Positions 5,352 to 8,775 of a DNA stretch of 8,775 nucleotides are shown piece after piece. Location: NCBI GenBank assembly GCA_903839965.1, contig CAIMEK010000950.1, positions 1 through 8,775 of the forward strand, written 5' to 3'. Position 1 is the stretch's first letter; each line of letters begins with the position of its first letter. The notes below the pieces were generated by a model, which saw only the letters and a program-made list of their open reading frames with translations, was not told where the DNA came from and made no database searches. Origin of the DNA: an uncultured Acetobacteraceae bacterium. Its GTDB lineage: Bacteria; Pseudomonadota; Alphaproteobacteria; Acetobacterales; Acetobacteraceae. The translations under genes and the position numbers were made by a program.

Positions 5352-7040
5352 TCAGAACGACGCCCGCAGGCCGGCGCTGCCGCCGTTCACGCTGTAGCCG
5401 GCGCCGATCATGCCGTCGTAGCGGACGAACAGGTCCATCGAGCGCAATGGCATCGTCACGCCGGCACCGAGTTGGGCGGCGTTGCGCGGCGCCGGCGTGC
5501 CGCGCACGTTGAAGCCGGCGTCCGGCGTGCCGGTGAAGCTGGCCGTCACCCCGCGGGAGGCGTCGGCGAACTCGTAGCTCCAGGCGGCCCGCAGCGACAG
5601 GCCGAGCGGCTTTTCCAGGCCGACCGGCAGTGTGTGCTCCAACTGCACGCCGAGCAGGCCGCGCACCGAAGCGGTGGTGGCGCCGCTGACCCGCAGGTCG
5701 ACCGCGCCGGCACCGGACTCGGTGAACGTCCCGCGGCTGACGGTGACAATCTGCAGCCCCGCCAGCGGCGTGATGCGGGTGGCGGGGCCGAGCGCGAGGC
5801 GATAGCCGGTCTCGAAATTGCCCAGGAACATGTTGGCGTTGGGCGACCCGTTGGCAGCGCGCGCCTGGCCGGGGAAGACGATGCTGCGGCTCACCGAGGC
5901 GCCGCCGTAGGCATAGCCGAGCGCACCGTCGAGGTACCCTGGCCCGGGCGCGTAGCTCGCATAGGCCAGCAGCGAGCCGGTGTTGAGCGTGATGCTGCCC
6001 GGCACGCCGCTGGTGGCGGCGCCGCTGCGGGCATAGGCGACCGCCCAGCCGAGCAGCAGCTTCGGGTCCAGCCGATAGTCCGCGCCGGCGGCGATGCCGC
6101 CGTAGGAGAGCGCGAGGCCATGCGCATCGGCGTTGCGGGACAGGCTGCCGCCGGCGCCGAAGCCGCTCGCCCACATGCGCCAGCCCGGCGCGTCGTTGGG
6201 CGTGTCGCGGGCGGTGCGCAGGCGCTCGCCGACGGTGTTCAGCACCATCTGCGCGCCGGCGATCTGCACCGTGGCGATATCGGCGTAGACCTCGCCGTCG
6301 AGTTGCACGAACGCTGCCTGCAATGGCTGCGGGTCGCTGATGTTCAGCAGGTCGAGGCTGGCGTAGACGCCGTCCATGTCGGTGAACTGCTGCGGCTGGG
6401 CGGCGGTGTCCAGTGCGGTGGCGACGGCGAAGGTGTTGCCGGCGCCGGCGCGCGGGCGGTAGGCCAGGGCGTTGGCACCGATCGGCTGCAGGTTGACGTA
6501 GTATTGGGAGCCGAGGAATGCCGAGTTCTGGCAGCCTGGCTTGGCCGAGGTCCCGATGAGATACTCTTGCTGCGGGCCACCGCTGCCCCAGCCGACGATC
6601 GGCGCCCCCCAGCCGTTGATCACGCAGGTGCCGGCCGGCACGCGGACGATGTCGAGGTATAGCGGTGTGTATTGCAGGGCCAGCACATCCCTTATCTGCG
6701 CGGCTGTCAGCCCGCGCACGTCGGTCGCGCTGCCAACCCAGCCGCCCGCCGGGAACGAATGGATGCCGTCATAGGTGCGCACGTATTGGGTAACGGTGCT
6801 GGTGCGCACCACCGCGGCGGGCGCCGCAGGGACGAAGGAGAGAGTGGGCGGGCTGACGCCGACAAAGGTGTTTGCGTCGGCGCCCGTGGTGAGCGACGGC
6901 ACGGCGCTGCCGTCGTGGCGGTAGACCGTCCCGGTGATGATTTCGCCGGGCTGCAGCACCAGGCTCTGCGCGGCGGCGGCACCGGCGAGCAGCGTGGCAC
7001 TGAGGGTAAAGGAGGCAACGCGCGACCGGCGGACCGACAC
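5352..7040 (-). CDS. Autotransporter outer-membrane beta-barrel domain protein with short passenger
   Basis: A 562-residue type V secretion protein. Residues 1-25 form a signal peptide: basic RRSR, a hydrophobic FTLSATLLAGAAAA core and an AAAAQ-like cleavage site. Residues 26-220 are the candidate surface passenger. It is short, with only two cysteines (Cys139 in PAGTCV, Cys170 in AKPGCQ) flanking a Gly/Trp/Pro-rich stretch. Residues 221-280 (DMDGVYASLDLL...VQLDGEVYADIATVQ...NTVGERLR) match the junction that precedes the barrel in this family. From GWRMWASGFGAGGSL at 286 to the end lie alternating beta strands rich in Gly, Ala and aromatics, ending in LRASF with the terminal Phe read by the BAM machinery. 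The start is GTG with GGGAG 7 bases upstream. It lies 104 bases downstream of the M20 gene on the same strand. No protease triad or adhesin repeat is seen, so the passenger role is unknown. Confidence 0.88.
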   Translation of the reverse strand: MSVRRSRVASFTLSATLLAGAAAAQSLVLQPGEIITGTVYRHDGSAVPSLTTGADANTFVGVSPPTLSFVPAAPAAVVRTSTVTQYVRTYDGIHSFPAGGWVGSATDVRGLTAAQIRDVLALQYTPLYLDIVRVPAGTCVINGWGAPIVGWGSGGPQQEYLIGTSAKPGCQNSAFLGSQYYVNLQPIGANALAYRPRAGAGNTFAVATALDTAAQPQQFTDMDGVYASLDLLNISDPQPLQAAFVQLDGEVYADIATVQIAGAQMVLNTVGERLRTARDTPNDAPGWRMWASGFGAGGSLSRNADAHGLALSYGGIAAGADYRLDPKLLLGWAVAYARSGAATSGVPGSITLNTGSLLAYASYAPGPGYLDGALGYAYGGASVSRSIVFPGQARAANGSPNANMFLGNFETGYRLALGPATRITPLAGLQIVTVSRGTFTESGAGAVDLRVSGATTASVRGLLGVQLEHTLPVGLEKPLGLSLRAAWSYEFADASRGVTASFTGTPDAGFNVRGTPAPRNAAQLGAGVTMPLRSMDLFVRYDGMIGAGYSVNGGSAGLRASF

Positions 7041-7047
7041 GGCATAT

Positions 7048-7052
7048 CTCCC
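7048..7052 (-). promoter_or_regulatory. Shine-Dalgarno of the autotransporter gene
   Basis: On the minus strand GGGAG lies 7 bases before GTG 7040-7038 and is the reason for choosing that start, which also gives a well-formed signal peptide. Confidence 0.5.
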
Positions 7053-7144
7053 GGGGAAGACTTGCTTCCACGAAACGATATCAACCGCGCCGGGCCAACG
7101 CTACCGAAATAATCCGGATGAGAAAGAATCCGCCAGCCGGGCCT

Positions 7145-8317
7145 TCAACTGTTGCGTGGCAGCAACTGCTCGGCCAGTGTTGCCCAGTAACTCGCGCCGA
7201 TCGCCAGCACGTCGTCGTTGAAATCGTATTTCGGGTGGTGCGGCATGGCGTCGTTACCGCGGCCGGACCCCAGCATGAGATAGGCGCCCTGCTTGGCCTG
7301 CAGCATGAAAGCGAAATCCTCGCCGCCCATCGTGGGTTTTTCCATGAACAGCACGCGCTGCTCGCCGACCACGGCGGCCGCGGCGCGGATGGCGAGGTCG
7401 GTCGCGTCGGGGTCGTTCACCGTCGGCGGGTAGTCGCGGTCGAACGCCACTTCCGCGCGCGCGCCGAAGCTCTCGGCGATGCCGGTCGCCAGCTTGCGCA
7501 CCCCGGCCTCCAGCCGGTCGCCCACGGCGGGGGAGAACCAGCGGGCGGTGCCCAGCATGCGCACCCGCTCGGGAATGACGTTGTAGATGTGCCCGCCGTT
7601 GATGTGGCCGATGGTGACCACGCCGCTGTCCTGCGGGTCCAGCGAGCGCGACACGATGGACTGCAGCGCGCCGACGATCTGCGCGGCCACCACCACCGGG
7701 TCCACGCCGCGGTCCGGATGGGCGCCGTGCGCGCCCTTGCCGGTGATGGTGATCTCGATGTTCGCCACCGCCGCCATCATCGGCCCCTTGCGCCACAGGA
7801 AGGACCCCACCGGCGCGCCGGGCCAGTTGTGCATGCCGAACACCAGGTCCATCGGGCAACGCTCGAACAGGCCGTCCTCCACCATGATCCGCCCGCCCGC
7901 CAAATTCTCCTCGGCCGGCTGGAAGACCACGTAGACGGTGCCGTCGAAGTTGCGCGTCTCGGCGAGGTATTTCGCGGCCCCCAGCAGCATGGTCGTATGG
8001 CCGTCGTGGCCGCAGCCATGCATCAGGCCGGGGGTCTCGCTGACATGGTCGTGGCTGCCCTCTTCCTGGATGGGCAGGCCATCCATGTCGGCGCGCAGCC
8101 CGATCGCGCCGCCGGCCGCGCGGCCGCGGATGACGCCGACGACGCCGGTGCGCGCCAGGCCGGTGATGACCTCGTCCACGCCGAATTCCTGCAGTTTCCG
8201 CTGGACGATGCCGGAGGTGCGCACTTCCTGCAGCGCCAACTCGGGATGGCGGTGCAGGTCGTGGCGCCACGCCGTCATCTCGGCGTGGAATTCGGCGATG
8301 CGATTGATCACAGGCAT
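7145..8317 (-). CDS. M20 family metallopeptidase / amidohydrolase (hippurate hydrolase-like)
   Basis: A 390-residue cytoplasmic zinc/manganese-type amidohydrolase of the M20D branch (hippurate hydrolase, N-acyl-L-amino-acid hydrolase, IAA-amino acid hydrolase). It cleaves the amide bond between an acyl group and an amino acid. Motifs: WRHDLHRHPEL at 17-27, GLRADMDGLPIQE at 73-85, HGCGHDGH at 100-107 with metal ligands Cys102 and His104, FQPAEE at 132-137 with Glu136 and Glu137, GMHNWPG with His163, the dimerisation-domain segment GKGAHGAHPDRGVDP at 193-207, GGEDFAFM at 331-338 and PHHPKYDFND with His361. All are intact and the length is typical. Start ATG 8317-8315 has GAGGAT about 9 bases upstream, overlapping the stop of the preceding gene, so translation is probably coupled. 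Substrate is uncertain; the Cys-containing HGCGHDGH favours the M20D aminoacylase group over ArgE, DapE or carboxypeptidase G2. Confidence 0.94.
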   Translation of the reverse strand: MPVINRIAEFHAEMTAWRHDLHRHPELALQEVRTSGIVQRKLQEFGVDEVITGLARTGVVGVIRGRAAGGAIGLRADMDGLPIQEEGSHDHVSETPGLMHGCGHDGHTTMLLGAAKYLAETRNFDGTVYVVFQPAEENLAGGRIMVEDGLFERCPMDLVFGMHNWPGAPVGSFLWRKGPMMAAVANIEITITGKGAHGAHPDRGVDPVVVAAQIVGALQSIVSRSLDPQDSGVVTIGHINGGHIYNVIPERVRMLGTARWFSPAVGDRLEAGVRKLATGIAESFGARAEVAFDRDYPPTVNDPDATDLAIRAAAAVVGEQRVLFMEKPTMGGEDFAFMLQAKQGAYLMLGSGRGNDAMPHHPKYDFNDDVLAIGASYWATLAEQLLPRNS

Positions 8318-8326
8318 GCTTCGGGG

Positions 8327-8332
8327 ATCCTC
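8327..8332 (-). promoter_or_regulatory. Shine-Dalgarno of the M20 gene, overlapping the upstream stop
   Basis: On the minus strand the sequence reads TGAGGAT: the TGA (8333-8331) ends the epimerase-like gene and GAGGAT (8332-8327) is the Shine-Dalgarno of the M20 gene, 9 bases before its ATG. Confidence 0.55.
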
Positions 8333-8775
8333 AGGGACAAAAGGTCAGGGCCAGCCCGTCGTCCAGCGCGACCGGCCGCACCCCCAGGGTGGCGGTCATC
8401 GGCGCGATGGAGAAGGCCTTGTCTTCCAGCAGGCGGCGGATTTCGTCGCCGCGGATGCGGGGGATGCCGGGGATGCGGAGCAGCCCGGGCAGCACGGTGA
8501 GCGGGGCGGCGAGGCGCAACGCCCAGGCCGGCAGCGCCACGATGCGCGGCGGCGGCAGGCCGGCGGCCCGGGCGACGGCGCGGACGAAATCGGCATAGGA
8601 GAGCGGCGCGGGGCCGGCGATCACCATCACGTGCGGCCGGTCCCAGGCCAACTCCAGGGCGGCGCGCACGCAGCGCGTCACATCGTCCTGGTGGATGGGC
8701 TGCACCAGCGATCGCCCGCCGCCGGGCAGCGGCACCAGCGGCAACCGGCGCAGCATCACGGCCAGGCGCTGGACA
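8331..8775 (-). CDS. NAD(P)-binding epimerase/NDUFA9-like extended SDR, C-terminal part (5' end outside window)
   Basis: The minus-strand frame is open from the right edge of the window and ends at TGA 8333-8331, giving 147 residues of the C-terminal half. The sequence runs LPLVPLPGGGRSLVQPIHQDDV, then VMVIAGPAPLSYADFVRAVARAAG, then PRIVALPAW. This is the pattern of atypical extended SDRs related to NDUFA9 and NAD(P)-dependent epimerases/dehydratases, where QP(I/V)H..DV is the region that closes over substrate and the AGP...LSY.. part is the start of the C-terminal subdomain. The Rossmann motif and any catalytic Tyr-Lys lie outside the window, so activity cannot be judged. The GTG (8759) and ATG (8756) near the edge are internal codons, as the frame and similarity continue past them. 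The M20 gene follows after 13 bases, so the two are co-transcribed. Confidence 0.75.
   Translation of the reverse strand, partial: VQRLAVMLRRLPLVPLPGGGRSLVQPIHQDDVTRCVRAALELAWDRPHVMVIAGPAPLSYADFVRAVARAAGLPPPRIVALPAWALRLAAPLTVLPGLLRIPGIPRIRGDEIRRLLEDKAFSIAPMTATLGVRPVALDDGLALTFCP

Noticed and set aside
5307..6662. Long plus-strand open frame (451 codons) opposite the autotransporter gene
   Set aside because: It is antisense to a gene with signal peptide, junction and barrel motifs. Its translation is a low-complexity Arg/Ala/Gly/Val mix typical of the complement of GC-rich coding DNA.
7115..7132. Inverted repeat cggat/atccg between the M20 and autotransporter genes as a terminator
   Set aside because: A 5-bp stem with an 8-base loop and no T run on the minus strand is too weak to call.
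7118..8500. Long plus-strand open frame (460 codons) opposite the M20 gene
   Set aside because: The minus strand encodes an intact M20 enzyme with all metal ligands. The plus frame is His/Arg/Ala-rich, runs across a gene boundary and has no family motif.

Overview
The window is GC-rich bacterial DNA holding two convergent gene blocks that meet in a gene-poor gap littered with insertion-sequence debris. The proteins point to a Gram-negative proteobacterium: there is an autotransporter with a signal peptide and a C-terminal outer-membrane barrel ending in Phe. The aspartate aminotransferase looks like the alphaproteobacterial AatA type. The small autotransporter passenger and the overall style suggest a Rhodospirillales/Acetobacteraceae-like genome, but that placement is inference and not firm.

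Plus strand, 1-4777: the 3' part of a hydantoinase/oxoprolinase A subunit (hyuA, cut by the window start), then hyuB, then a classical short-chain dehydrogenase/reductase (SDR), then after a 138-base gap an aspartate-type aminotransferase. hyuA-hyuB and hyuB-SDR are tightly packed, and in both cases the stop codon overlaps the next gene's Shine-Dalgarno sequence (TAGGGA, TAGGAG). The block looks like a catabolic unit for a cyclic amide, lactam or related compound: HyuAB for ATP-dependent ring opening or carboxylation-type chemistry, the SDR for an alcohol/ketone step and the aminotransferase for an amino-group transfer. The substrate cannot be read from the sequence.

Gap, 4778-5351: no intact gene. 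At its left edge is a 27-base sequence resembling an IS3-family terminal inverted repeat. It begins inside the last codons of the aminotransferase, so the element seems to supply that gene's stop codon. Further right are two short hairpins with nearly identical GC stems, followed by the decayed start of an IS200/IS605-type transposase gene carrying an in-frame stop and frameshifts. About 200 bases between the two remnants show nothing recognisable.

Minus strand, 5352-8775 (read right to left): the C-terminal part of an NAD(P)-binding epimerase/NDUFA9-like protein (cut by the window end), an M20-family amidohydrolase 13 bases downstream with its Shine-Dalgarno overlapping the previous stop, then a 104-base gap and a compact autotransporter. 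The first two are almost certainly co-transcribed; the third may be read from the same transcript or from its own promoter.

I see no rRNA, tRNA, CRISPR array, phage module or defence system. The most unusual content is the layered IS debris that shapes the end of the aminotransferase gene, the small poorly characterised autotransporter passenger and the HyuAB-SDR-aminotransferase combination.
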